Position numbers and translations under genes: made by a program | Notes under the pieces: generated by a model | Seen by the model: the letters and a program-made list of their open reading frames with translations, nothing else | Told to the model about the DNA's origin: nothing | Database searches by the model: none | Origin: Candidatus Krumholzibacteriota bacterium | Lineage (GTDB): Bacteria > Krumholzibacteriota > Krumholzibacteriia > Krumholzibacteriales > Krumholzibacteriaceae | NCBI GenBank assembly: GCA_030667985.1 | Contig: DAOUUU010000007.1 | Coordinates: 1 to 39,848 of the forward strand | Direction of reading: 5' to 3' | Length of the DNA: 39,848 nucleotides | Part shown: positions 1-6,465 of the stretch, in pieces | Position numbering within the stretch: the stretch's first letter is position 1 | How the letters are laid out: every line of letters begins with the position of its first letter

Positions 1-401
1 CGCATGGGGACGGAAACCACGCAGTGTTGTGCACATTTCCTATCCATTTTGCACGACATGGCGAATGCACCCTCCGGATCAGCCTAACGACAGCCCTGAC
101 AAACAGATATATGAACGCACACACAGTGCGCGCCTATTGCTCCCTATGTAATCCCAACTGTTTGAATCGGTTACGCAGGCGGATGATACTCTTGTTGGAG
201 CAACAACAGGTAACGAGCAAGAACTATTCACAATTTCAAGGAATCAGAGGATACAACGGGGAATCACCGGAACAGCATGATACGATCTCAGCACAAACCT
301 TGCCGGCGAGCTGCTATTCTCTTTGACTATGATCGGGAGAGCTTTTAGGATATATAGAGGATAGAGTATCTTCGTATCGCTAAATATCCGGGAGGGACAA
401 G
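1..401. other. Leader region without a convincing gene
   Basis: An open frame of 100 codons runs from 24 to 326, but its translation has no recognisable domain, no good ribosome site and unnatural composition, so I do not call it. The only signal I see is the promoter just before the PAS gene. The upstream gene must lie outside the window. Confidence 0.5.
323..351 (+). promoter_or_regulatory. Candidate sigma70-type promoter of the PAS gene
   Basis: TTGACT (323-328) and TAGGAT (346-351) are separated by 17 bases, five and four of six matches to the -35 and -10 consensus. Transcription would start near 358, leaving a leader of about 44 bases before the ATG at 402. Seen by eye only. Confidence 0.4.
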
Positions 402-746
402 ATGGAAAAATTGAGAAAGCTCATAGGCGCATTCAACGAATTGGGTGAAGCAGCGTCAGTATACAAGAACCAGAAATTCATCGCCGTCAACGATCTTTTC
501 GCCGAGATATTCGAGCGTGAAGTCGAGGCCCTCGAAGGACTGCCCCTTCTCGAGATCTGCCACAACGAATCGATCGAGATGATCCGTGATTTCATGCAGC
601 GCAGGACTGTCGAGGATCACGGAGTCCCGATGAACTACAACTGTACGTTCATAACACCAAACCAGCCGAAGCTCATACTGAATGTTATCGCCATCAGGCT
701 CAAGGATGCCGATGGCGGTATCCTGGTCATCGTAAGGAAGGCCTAA
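402..746 (+). CDS. Single-domain PAS protein
   Basis: A 114-residue cytoplasmic protein that is essentially one PAS domain: a short N-terminal helix, then a PAS core (about 18-112) with the typical 'FIAVNDLFAEIFE' entry and a final strand ending 'GGILVIVRKA'. There is no output domain, signal peptide or membrane segment. PAS domains bind ligands or cofactors or mediate protein contacts; which applies here cannot be read from sequence. A strong GGGAGGG ribosome site precedes the ATG. It is monocistronic, facing the oxidative-defence operon across a shared terminator, so a redox or regulatory link to the neighbouring SpoIIE-type phosphatase is possible but only inferred. Confidence 0.75.
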   Translation: MEKLRKLIGAFNELGEAASVYKNQKFIAVNDLFAEIFEREVEALEGLPLLEICHNESIEMIRDFMQRRTVEDHGVPMNYNCTFITPNQPKLILNVIAIRLKDADGGILVIVRKA

Positions 747-757
747 AGGAAAAAAAA

Positions 758-787
758 AGGCGGGATGCCCTATAGGCATTCCCGCCT
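758..787. terminator. Bidirectional intrinsic terminator
   Basis: GGCGGGATGCC (759-769) pairs with GGCATTCCCGCC (775-786) around a 5-base loop, with one bulged T. A run of eight A precedes it (751-758), which is a U-tract for the minus-strand operon. It lies between convergent genes ending at 746 and 818, so it probably ends both; the U-tract favours the minus direction. Confidence 0.8.
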
Positions 788-817
788 GAAAATCAGCAAC
801 TGACAGCGTCAATACCG

Positions 818-1312
818 TTATTTCATCGCTTTTCTGATCTCCTCCGAGATCCAGACGACATGTTTTCTCTCTTCCGCTATCAGCCTGTCGATCTCATTCC
901 GCCCCAGATCCTCCCTGGTCATCGATTTCATCGTCTGGAAAAAGAGAATCGTGTCCTTTTCGAAGGTGAGAGCTGCTCTCAGAGCCTCGATCTCGTCTCC
1001 AACCTTGGAGGCGAGCTCCTCGGCCTCGTGGACGTTATTGAAGATCCGTGATTTCACCAGAGCATCGAGATAGAGATACTCCTGGCCCTCGGGATCGACG
1101 ATCGTCGGCTGCGCCGATTTCGGCGGGAGTGCCTCGCGCAGTTCCTTGAAGGTCTCGTAATGCTTCTTCTCCTCCTCCATCAGGCGGAGAAAGACCTTCT
1201 TGATCTCATCATTCTTCGAGAGCTCGGCCGCCTTCCTGTAATAGGCTTGACCGTTGGTCTCCACATCCATTCCCATCTCGAACACTTCATCAGCGTTGAA
1301 CGAAATACTCAT
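818..1312 (-). CDS. Rubrerythrin-like ferritin-family di-iron protein (no rubredoxin domain)
   Basis: A 164-residue four-helix ferritin-like protein with two complete half-sites: Glu18 with Glu48-x-x-His51, and Glu118 with Glu148-x-x-His151. This is the ligand set of rubrerythrin-type di-iron sites, which reduce hydrogen peroxide at the expense of rubredoxin. It lacks the usual C-terminal rubredoxin domain, so electrons would have to come from a separate protein; two small rubredoxins are encoded immediately upstream. The ATG at 1312 is preceded by GGAGG. It is the last gene of the PerR-headed operon. It could instead be an iron-storage or sensor member of the family, but the intact ligands support catalysis. 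Confidence 0.8.
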   Translation of the reverse strand: MSISFNADEVFEMGMDVETNGQAYYRKAAELSKNDEIKKVFLRLMEEEKKHYETFKELREALPPKSAQPTIVDPEGQEYLYLDALVKSRIFNNVHEAEELASKVGDEIEALRAALTFEKDTILFFQTMKSMTREDLGRNEIDRLIAEERKHVVWISEEIRKAMK

Positions 1313-1360
1313 CAGCCTATATCCTCCTTGATTATTAAACGGAGCCGTCGAGTGCGGATG

Positions 1361-1519
1361 CTACACCTTCTCGAACTCGTCTTTTCCGGCGCCGCAATCT
1401 GGGCACACCCAGTCGTCCGGCAGTTGCTCGAAAGACGTATCCGGTTCGACGCCATTATCAGGATCTCCCTCGGCTGGATCATAGATATAACCGCAAACGA
1501 GACATTTCCACTTGTCCAT
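1361..1519 (-). CDS. Rubredoxin
   Basis: A 52-residue rubredoxin, a small cytoplasmic one-electron carrier with one Fe(Cys)4 centre. The sequence begins [19 protein letters not shown] and carries the second knuckle '[13 protein letters not shown]', so both CxxCG motifs and the conserved Tyr, Trp and acidic surface are present at the normal family length. The ATG at 1519 follows AAGGAG (about 6 bases upstream). It sits between a 40-residue rubredoxin-like gene and a rubrerythrin-like gene that has no rubredoxin domain, so it is the likely electron donor to the di-iron proteins. It was found by translating the gap, because a longer open frame on the same strand masks it. Confidence 0.93.
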   Translation of the reverse strand: MDKWKCLVCGYIYDPAEGDPDNGVEPDTSFEQLPDDWVCPDCGAGKDEFEKV

Positions 1520-1584
1520 TCCGGGCTCCTTTCCGAATGCTCATATCCATTTCTAAACAGCGCCACCGGCTGCCTGCCGGGCCG

Positions 1585-1707
1585 TTATTTCTGCGGGATG
1601 TATTCGACGAACTTCTCCTTTGGCGCCCCGCATACAGGGCAAACGTCGGGCGGTTCGTCGCCCGTGAATATGTACCCGCACAATGTGCATTTCCACTTCC
1701 TAACCAA
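1585..1707 (-). CDS. Minimal rubredoxin-like protein (rubrerythrin C-terminal type), TTG start
   Basis: A 40-residue protein with CxxCGYIF (Cys7, Cys10) and CPVCGAP (Cys23, Cys26), matching the short rubredoxin knuckle normally found at the C-terminus of rubrerythrins rather than a full rubredoxin. A stop codon in frame just before the TTG at 1707 fixes the start. A purine-rich AAGGGTG (1714-1720) lies six bases upstream. It probably carries electrons to the neighbouring ferritin-like protein encoded just upstream (1780-2271), as if the rubrerythrin rubredoxin domain had become a separate gene. It is too short for most gene callers. Confidence 0.85.
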   Translation of the reverse strand: MVRKWKCTLCGYIFTGDEPPDVCPVCGAPKEKFVEYIPQK

Positions 1708-1713
1708 TCAAAT

Positions 1714-1720
1714 CACCCTT
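1714..1720 (-). promoter_or_regulatory. Ribosome binding site deciding a TTG start
   Basis: AAGGGTG on the minus strand, six bases before the TTG at 1707. With an in-frame TGA immediately before the TTG, it makes TTG the only reasonable start of the 40-residue rubredoxin-like gene. Confidence 0.6.
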
Positions 1721-1779
1721 TCATACGACAAGTCCATAAAAAATGTGGAGACGAGAAGGAACCGGCGATCCGATTCCGC

Positions 1780-2271
1780 TCAATCCTCAAGAAAGGCTGT
1801 GTTATCGATGTCGAACCAGTAAAATCCGCCTATGATCGAATTGCGCTCCGCTTCCAAAAAAACGTAGTGCCCCGCTTCCTCATCGGCCAGGCTCTCGAAG
1901 AGCCGCTTGAGCTCCGGATCCAGGACCTTCTCCGCCTGACCGGTATAGAACTCTCTCGCCCGCGCCTCCGCCTCGAGCGCAACTCCGAGCGCCTCGAGCG
2001 CTCCCGTCTGTTCTTTGACCGTGAACCCCCGCATCTCGGACTGTTCCAGCCTTGCATCATCGGTGGAGAATTTTTCGCCCGTCATCTTCTCGTACCACGA
2101 TTCCAGTTTGATCCGGTGACCTTCTTCGTCGATGGAAAGCTGGGAAAACTTCTCCTTGCCCTCGGCGTTTCCGATCTCTTCGGAGATCCGTTTATAGAAA
2201 TTCCGGGCGCCGACCTCTCGATAGATCGCCAGCTCGACCGCCTGCTGCAAATCGTTGTCGTGCTCACTCAA
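1780..2271 (-). CDS. Rubrerythrin-like ferritin-family protein, TTG start
   Basis: A 163-residue ferritin-like four-helix protein. Glu19 with Glu49-x-x-His52 forms one half-site; Glu100/Glu102 with Glu132-x-x-His135 forms the other. The C-terminus ends in the aromatic/acidic 'GGFYWFDIDN' tail typical of rubrerythrin-related proteins without a rubredoxin domain. The start is TTG at 2271, with AAGGAG eight bases upstream and only three bases after the stop of the preceding gene, so translation is probably coupled. Expected role: peroxide reduction or iron handling in the cytoplasm, fed by the small rubredoxins encoded next. It resembles the N-terminal part of the upstream fusion, so the two may be related by duplication. 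Confidence 0.8.
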   Translation of the reverse strand: MSEHDNDLQQAVELAIYREVGARNFYKRISEEIGNAEGKEKFSQLSIDEEGHRIKLESWYEKMTGEKFSTDDARLEQSEMRGFTVKEQTGALEALGVALEAEARAREFYTGQAEKVLDPELKRLFESLADEEAGHYVFLEAERNSIIGGFYWFDIDNTAFLED

Positions 2272-2274
2272 CGC

Positions 2275-3270
2275 TTATTCTCCTTTCGACTTGACGATGA
2301 TTATGGAGACCTCGTCCTCTATGTGCTTCCCGCCGATGAAGGCATCGACCTCCTTCAACATGTCCTGGATGATTTTCTTCGGCGGCTTATCCTTGCATCT
2401 TCCGAGAACACGTTTGACGCCTTCGCGCCCGAAGTATTCCCCCTTCTCGTTCTTGACCTCTATGATGCCATCCGAGAAAACACAAAACAGGTCGCCTCCT
2501 CCGAAAGGCGCTTCGTGCTCGCGATAAGGGTAATTTGGATCGATCCCTACGATCAGCTGAGTGTTGAGCAGGGAAGCGACCTTTCCATCGTCGAGGACGA
2601 GGAAGGGAGGCTCGTGTCCGGCACAGGTGAAAGTCAGGGTTTCCTTTTCGCTGTCAAAGAGAACGCAGAGCATCGTGAGGAATGTTCCCTCGCCCTCGTA
2701 TTCCTCGTACAGCCCCCTGTTCAGCAGCTCTACGATCATTTTGGGGCTCATCTGCCCCTCATCGAGGACACCCGGGCCCGACACCTCGCTGTGTTCACCC
2801 ACGATCCTCGCTGCCAGGGCATTCACCTCAGTAGTTTCAAGACTGTGCCCCATAACATCGTAAAGGACGAGCACCGTCCGGGTCCGGTCGCCGCTCTGCC
2901 CGCGAAGGACGAAGGAGAGAATGTTGTCGCCACCGATGAGTCTCGATGGAAGCGAGACCGCGGCGACCTCGAGATCGCCGTTAGTCTCGAGCGGAGTGAA
3001 CTCGAGTTTCTGCGGGAGATCATAGCTGAGTATCTTCCCCTTCTCTTTATCCTCTCGCTCCACCCAACCCTTCTTGACCGACATGTACTCGGTGACGAGA
3101 AGCCGCCTGTGATTGCGCTCCTCCTCTGCGAGCCGCGCGAGCAGACCCTTCACACCGGCGGGCATGGTCGGGTCCTCGCTCTTCCGCGAGTAAAAGTTGA
3201 ACGCGCCCGTCTCACGCTGGATCGCCCCGGATAATACTTTTAAAATCTGGTCTTTCTCTTTTTCGCTCAT
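2275..3270 (-). CDS. Half ferritin-like di-iron bundle fused to SpoIIE/RsbU-type PP2C phosphatase
   Basis: A 331-residue protein of two parts. Residues 1-65 look like two helices of a rubrerythrin-type bundle: Glu20 in 'IQRETGAFNFY' and Glu51-x-x-His54 in 'LAEEERNHRRLL'. This is only half a di-iron site, so a dimer would be needed to complete it. Residues about 85-328 form a SpoIIE-family serine phosphatase with metal-binding Asp115 (IGGD), Asp138 (DVMGH), Asp267 (SDGI) and Asp319 (EDE), plus the 'TCAGHEPPF' strand. Such phosphatases usually dephosphorylate STAS anti-anti-sigma proteins. The ATG at 3270 overlaps the previous stop (ATGA). A longer frame exists upstream but lacks a ribosome site and overlaps the flavin reductase. 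No STAS or anti-sigma gene is in the window, so the target is unknown. Confidence 0.88.
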   Translation of the reverse strand: MSEKEKDQILKVLSGAIQRETGAFNFYSRKSEDPTMPAGVKGLLARLAEEERNHRRLLVTEYMSVKKGWVEREDKEKGKILSYDLPQKLEFTPLETNGDLEVAAVSLPSRLIGGDNILSFVLRGQSGDRTRTVLVLYDVMGHSLETTEVNALAARIVGEHSEVSGPGVLDEGQMSPKMIVELLNRGLYEEYEGEGTFLTMLCVLFDSEKETLTFTCAGHEPPFLVLDDGKVASLLNTQLIVGIDPNYPYREHEAPFGGGDLFCVFSDGIIEVKNEKGEYFGREGVKRVLGRCKDKPPKKIIQDMLKEVDAFIGGKHIEDEVSIIIVKSKGE

Positions 3271-3887
3271 CCCTGTTCGCTCTTTTTTTCGTAATAGTAT
3301 GAATATGTCATCGGTTCCTCGTCCTTGAAACGCTCGCCGCCTACGATCTCGCCCAGGAAGATGCTGTGCGTTCCTGCGTCGACCGTCTTGTCCTCGATCA
3401 CGGAGCACTCGATGTAACCGATCGCTTTCTCGTATATGGGACAGAGGGTCCGTCTCCGCAGGATCGGCACTCCCTTGAATTTATCGAAATCGCGCCCTGA
3501 CCGGTAGCCGAATCTTCGCACGATCCGCATGTCTTCTGTGCCGAGGATGGAGGCGGCGAATACGCCGCTTTTCTCGATGTATTCATGGGTAAGATTGTTG
3601 TGGTTGATCCCGATCGCCAGGCGCGGAGGATCGCTCGTTATCTGAAAGAGAGTATTGCAGATCTGACCGTTAATCTTTTCCCCGTCGATCGAGCTTACCA
3701 TGTAGAGGCCGTAGGTGACCTTCCAGCAGGCGCTGATGACCGCATCTGTCTCCTCCCTGGGAAAACACCAATCATGCTCGGTCTCGAAGGAGCTCCTGGG
3801 AGCCTGGCATTTGGGACAGGAATCGGGCGGGAAGAGGCCGATAGCAATAAATCCGCATTCAGCGCATTTCCAGTTCTGGGCGATCAA
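3267..3887 (-). CDS. Rubredoxin-flavin reductase fusion (high-molecular-weight rubredoxin type), TTG start
   Basis: A 206-residue protein with an N-terminal rubredoxin knuckle (Cys8, Cys11, Cys24, Cys27) followed by a flavin-reductase split-barrel domain (about 45-200) of the kind that binds FMN. Known Hrb proteins of acetogens take electrons from NAD(P)H and pass them to flavodiiron proteins or rubrerythrins, but there the rubredoxin is C-terminal; here the order is reversed. The start is TTG at 3887 with AAGGT about seven bases upstream, 13 bases after the perR stop. It overlaps the next gene by four bases. In this operon it is the obvious NAD(P)H entry point feeding the rubredoxins and di-iron proteins. 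Confidence 0.85.
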   Translation of the reverse strand: MIAQNWKCAECGFIAIGLFPPDSCPKCQAPRSSFETEHDWCFPREETDAVISACWKVTYGLYMVSSIDGEKINGQICNTLFQITSDPPRLAIGINHNNLTHEYIEKSGVFAASILGTEDMRIVRRFGYRSGRDFDKFKGVPILRRRTLCPIYEKAIGYIECSVIEDKTVDAGTHSIFLGEIVGGERFKDEEPMTYSYYYEKKSEQG

Positions 3888-3900
3888 GATGAAACCTTAC

Positions 3901-4317
3901 CTAGCGACAATCCTTGCAGGTACCCCTGAGGACGACCTGGGAAGAGCGCACGAGATGGCCGCCGATCTCGCCGGCGGGCAGCTGCATCCCATCCATGTCA
4001 TCGGGGTGGATATCATGTATCTTCTTGCATTCCCGGCAGAAAAAGTGTAAATGGGGCTCCACATGCGGATCGTAATTCAGATGATCGCTGAACACGTGGA
4101 TCGATTGCACCTCTCCTATCTCCTCGAGGACGTTCAATGTGTTGTAGACGGTCGAGAAGGATAGCGAGGGATACATCTTCTTCAAGTCTCCGTGGATGGT
4201 AAGGGCGGAAGGGTGGTTTTTATTGCCGAGCATATACTTGATCACGGCAAGCCGCTGAGGAGTTAGCTTGAAGCCCTTGCTCCTTAATTTTTGAATCGTC
4301 TGCTCAAATGAATACAT
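3901..4317 (-). CDS. perR: PerR-type peroxide-sensing Fur-family repressor
   Basis: A 138-residue Fur-family protein with an N-terminal winged helix and a C-terminal dimerisation domain. The PerR regulatory ligands are present with a constant offset of two from Bacillus subtilis PerR: His35, Asp83, His89, His91 and Asp102. Structural zinc cysteines are Cys94, Cys97, Cys134 and Cys137. PerR loses DNA binding when peroxide oxidises the ligand histidines via bound iron, so the operon would be induced by peroxide. The gene leads the oxidative-defence operon and probably regulates itself; palindromes lie upstream. A GGGGA site precedes the ATG. Zinc- or iron-responsive function is less likely given Asp at the site that separates PerR from most Fur proteins. 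Confidence 0.9.
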   Translation of the reverse strand: MYSFEQTIQKLRSKGFKLTPQRLAVIKYMLGNKNHPSALTIHGDLKKMYPSLSFSTVYNTLNVLEEIGEVQSIHVFSDHLNYDPHVEPHLHFFCRECKKIHDIHPDDMDGMQLPAGEIGGHLVRSSQVVLRGTCKDCR

Positions 4318-4378
4318 AGGTATTTTCCCCTATTTTCAGGTCATATGTGTTAACTTAAACAACCGCCTCTTCCTTGTC

Positions 4379-4388
4379 AATAATTATT
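4379..4388. promoter_or_regulatory. AATAATTATT palindrome, candidate PerR/Fur half-site
   Basis: A perfect 10-base palindrome followed by C, 62 bases upstream of the perR start in an AT-rich stretch. The same palindrome plus C recurs at 4487-4496. AT-rich TAAT-type inverted repeats are the style of PerR and Fur boxes, though it does not match the full 15-base Bacillus Per box. Confidence 0.4.
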
Positions 4389-4486
4389 CTTAATATGAGC
4401 AATAGCAACAAATAACTGCATAAATATTTAGTATTAGTATAAACATAGTAACAAATATCCGCCCTAATTAAAAGCCTTTTTCAATT

Positions 4487-4496
4487 AATAATTATT
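4487..4496. promoter_or_regulatory. Second AATAATTATT palindrome upstream of perR
   Basis: Identical to the palindrome at 4379-4388, including the following C, 108 bases further from perR and 79 bases beyond the end of the convergently placed glycosylase gene's 3' side. Two identical palindromes in one intergenic region support a regulator site. Confidence 0.35.
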
Positions 4497-4574
4497 CCGC
4501 ATAAGAGCTTGCTGCCAGAAACAGAGAGGAAATCAACCGAGCACGCGTCGCATTGAGGCTACCGTGCACACTAT

Positions 4575-5255
4575 TTATTCTCTATCTTGTTTATAATCAC
4601 AACATTGAACGATACTGCAGGCAGGGCAGAGGGGCTCGCGAGGACGGCAGTGCCTCTTTGCGTGCTCCACGATCAGAGCGTGAAACTCCTGATAGAGCTC
4701 GGCACTGCGCGGCAGTCCCCGTTCGAACATCAGCCTGATCTCGTCATACGGCTCGTCGCCCTTTACAAGTCCTACCCTCGAGAATATCCTCCTGGTATAT
4801 GCGTCGATCACAAAGTAGGGCTCGCCGTACCCATAGAGCATAATCGAATCGGCCGTCTCGGGGCCTATTCCGTTAAGAGCGAGAAGCGCCTCGCGTGTCG
4901 GGTTGGTTTTCGCCGAGAGATAGAAAGCGAGCCTCTTGAGCCGCTCCGCCTTTTGATTAAAGTAGCCCGCAGGGCGTATCGTTTCCGCGAGCTCGGGCAA
5001 GCCGGCGGCCCGGATCGCATTGGGGCTCAGGAGACCGGCCCTGTTCAAATTCTCGATCGCCCTGGAGGCATTCTTCCATGCGGTATTCTGGGTCAGGATC
5101 GCGCCGACCGCCACTTCGAAACGGTGCGAAAAATTAGCCGGACCGCCCGTGTACTCGGGTTTGGCCTGACCCTCGGGCGTTACTGGCCACCAACCCTGGC
5201 TGCCGTACACAGAGAGCAGCTTCTCGTAGATCTCGCCCAACATCGCTTTCTCCAT
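4575..5255 (-). CDS. COG2231 HhH-GPD DNA glycosylase with 4Fe-4S cluster (MagIII-like)
   Basis: A 226-residue member of the endonuclease III superfamily, which flips out damaged bases in base-excision repair. The helix-hairpin-helix is 'LNGIGPETADSIM', followed by the catalytic Asp in 'FVIDAYTRR', then the cluster motif C-x6-C-x2-C-x5-C at the C-terminus. The endonuclease III catalytic Lys position (GxGRKTA) is Glu here, which points to a glycosylase without lyase activity, as in the COG2231 group that includes Helicobacter MagIII (3-methyladenine glycosylase). The substrate is not readable. The ATG at 5255 has a weak ribosome site; the ATG four codons later (5243) follows GGAG with ideal spacing and may be the true start. 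Confidence 0.85.
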   Translation of the reverse strand: MEKAMLGEIYEKLLSVYGSQGWWPVTPEGQAKPEYTGGPANFSHRFEVAVGAILTQNTAWKNASRAIENLNRAGLLSPNAIRAAGLPELAETIRPAGYFNQKAERLKRLAFYLSAKTNPTREALLALNGIGPETADSIMLYGYGEPYFVIDAYTRRIFSRVGLVKGDEPYDEIRLMFERGLPRSAELYQEFHALIVEHAKRHCRPREPLCPACSIVQCCDYKQDRE

Positions 5256-5376
5256 GCTGGCTACTATACCGCATAAGGCGCGGGGAGGAAACCCGGCAAA
5301 ACTTCACCCCCAGACGGGGCTTTGCATGGAGAAACTATCCCAGACGGTTTGCGCGGAGCGCACACACTCAAAGCAG

Positions 5377-5406
5377 TTGACTGGCACAGGACATTTACAC
5401 TAGATT
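5377..5406 (+). promoter_or_regulatory. Candidate promoter of the nik operon
   Basis: TTGACT (5377-5382), an 18-base spacer and TAGATT (5401-5406). A short inverted repeat ACACTA-GAT-TAGTGT (5397-5411) covers the -10. The predicted start near 5413 falls inside the NikR-type operator, which fits repression by blocking RNA polymerase. Confidence 0.5.
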
Positions 5407-5409
5407 AGT

Positions 5410-5437
5410 GTGTTACCAATTCACGGATTCATAACAC
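5410..5437. promoter_or_regulatory. NikR-type operator
   Basis: GTGTTAC (5410-5416), 14 bases, then ATAACAC (5431-5437). This is one base away from the GTGTTAC-N13/14-GTAACAC consensus I recall for NikR operators in Deltaproteobacteria. It overlaps the expected transcription start of an operon that itself ends with nikR, so nickel-dependent autoregulation is very likely. Confidence 0.8.
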
Positions 5438-5449
5438 GATAGGAGGCCC

Positions 5450-6151
5450 ATGCATATACCCGACGGATACATCTCTCCTCATACTTCCGGGGTCCTGTAT
5501 CTAGCATCTATCCCTCTTCTGTGCCTCTCTATGAGAATCGTGCGATCGAGGATAAAGCAGAGTCATATCCCGCTTCTGGCGCTTCTTGCCGCCTTCTCTT
5601 TTCTGATCATGATGTTCAACATCCCCCTGCCTGGAGGCACGACCGGGCACGCTGTAGGAGGAGTGCTCGTAGCCATTCTGGTTGGCCCGTGGCCCGCCCT
5701 TCTTGCGGTGACACTCGCCCTCGCCGTTCAGGCCATCTTCTTCGGAGACGGAGGCATAATCACGCTTGGAGCAAACATCTTCAATCTCGCCTTCGTAATG
5801 CCGTTCGCCGGCTATCTCGTCTTCAGGGTGCTCGCCGGAAGATCTGAACCCGGAGAGAGAAGATTCGCACTCGCCGCTGCGTTGGGCGGATATGCCGGCG
5901 TCAACCTGGCAGCGGCGCTGGTCGGCTTCGAGCTGGGAATACAACCACTTCTGCACCACCTGCCCGACGGGACACCGCTCTACTGCCCCTATTCCCTCTC
6001 CGTGACTCTCCCCGCCATGATACTGCCCCACCTCACGGTTGGCGGGCTCGCCGAGGCGCTTGTCACCGGAGGCGTTGTTGCGTTCCTGGGCAAATACCAC
6101 ACCGAACTCTTCTCCTATACGGGGACGGGGCATGGAAAGGCGGCTGAATGA
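5450..6151 (+). CDS. nikM: NikM/CbiM-family substrate-binding component of a nickel ECF transporter
   Basis: A 233-residue integral membrane protein of the NikM/CbiM family, the S component that captures Ni(II) or Co(II). The N-terminus is MHIPDGYISP: after loss of no residues the free amine and His2 act as metal ligands in structurally known NikM, and His67 ('GGTTGHAVGG') matches the other ligand. About six hydrophobic segments are visible. A strong AGGAGG site precedes the ATG at 5450. It overlaps the next gene by four bases (ATGA). Nickel rather than cobalt is inferred from the NikR gene and operator. Confidence 0.92.
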   Translation: MHIPDGYISPHTSGVLYLASIPLLCLSMRIVRSRIKQSHIPLLALLAAFSFLIMMFNIPLPGGTTGHAVGGVLVAILVGPWPALLAVTLALAVQAIFFGDGGIITLGANIFNLAFVMPFAGYLVFRVLAGRSEPGERRFALAAALGGYAGVNLAAALVGFELGIQPLLHHLPDGTPLYCPYSLSVTLPAMILPHLTVGGLAEALVTGGVVAFLGKYHTELFSYTGTGHGKAAE

Positions 6152-6465
6152 GATACCGGAAGGGGTGGATCGTACTTCTCGTTCTCGCAGTCCTGAGCCC
6201 GTTAGGCGCCATCGCCATTGGCGAGGCATGGGGCGAATGGGGAATCGAGGCAATAGAGGAGGCCGTCGGCTTCAAGCCCAGGGGCATGGAGAAGACGGTT
6301 GAATCCGTTCCAGGCGCGCCGATACCCGATTACGAGATCCCCGGCCTGGAGGAACGGGGCCTGGGCGGGGCGGGACTTATTCTTTCCGCGCTGCTCGGAG
6401 CGGGTATCACCGCCGGCGCCGCATTCGGCATCGCCCGGGTGGTGAGGTATGGCAGGGTTTCTTGA
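6148..6465 (+). CDS. nikN: NikN/PDGLE-type auxiliary membrane subunit
   Basis: A 105-residue protein with one transmembrane segment near residues 7-25 and another near 75-98, joined by an exported loop containing 'PIPDYEIPGLE', a variant of the PDGLE motif that names this family. Proteins of the CbiN/NikN group pack against the M component and are needed for metal loading. The start codon overlaps the nikM stop, and its end overlaps nikQ by 17 bases. It is small and divergent, as is usual in the family; the gene order makes the assignment secure. Confidence 0.82.
   Translation: MRYRKGWIVLLVLAVLSPLGAIAIGEAWGEWGIEAIEEAVGFKPRGMEKTVESVPGAPIPDYEIPGLEERGLGGAGLILSALLGAGITAGAAFGIARVVRYGRVS

Noticed and set aside
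24-326. Open frame of 100 codons on the plus strand
   Set aside because: No domain, no ribosome site and unnatural composition; likely chance.
1312-1566. 84-codon frame on the minus strand over the rubredoxin
   Set aside because: Its protein has no sense, while another frame encodes a perfect rubredoxin at 1361-1519.
1537-3234. 565-codon open frame on the plus strand
   Set aside because: Antisense to the rubredoxin, rubrerythrin and phosphatase genes, all with clear families; a GC-driven shadow.
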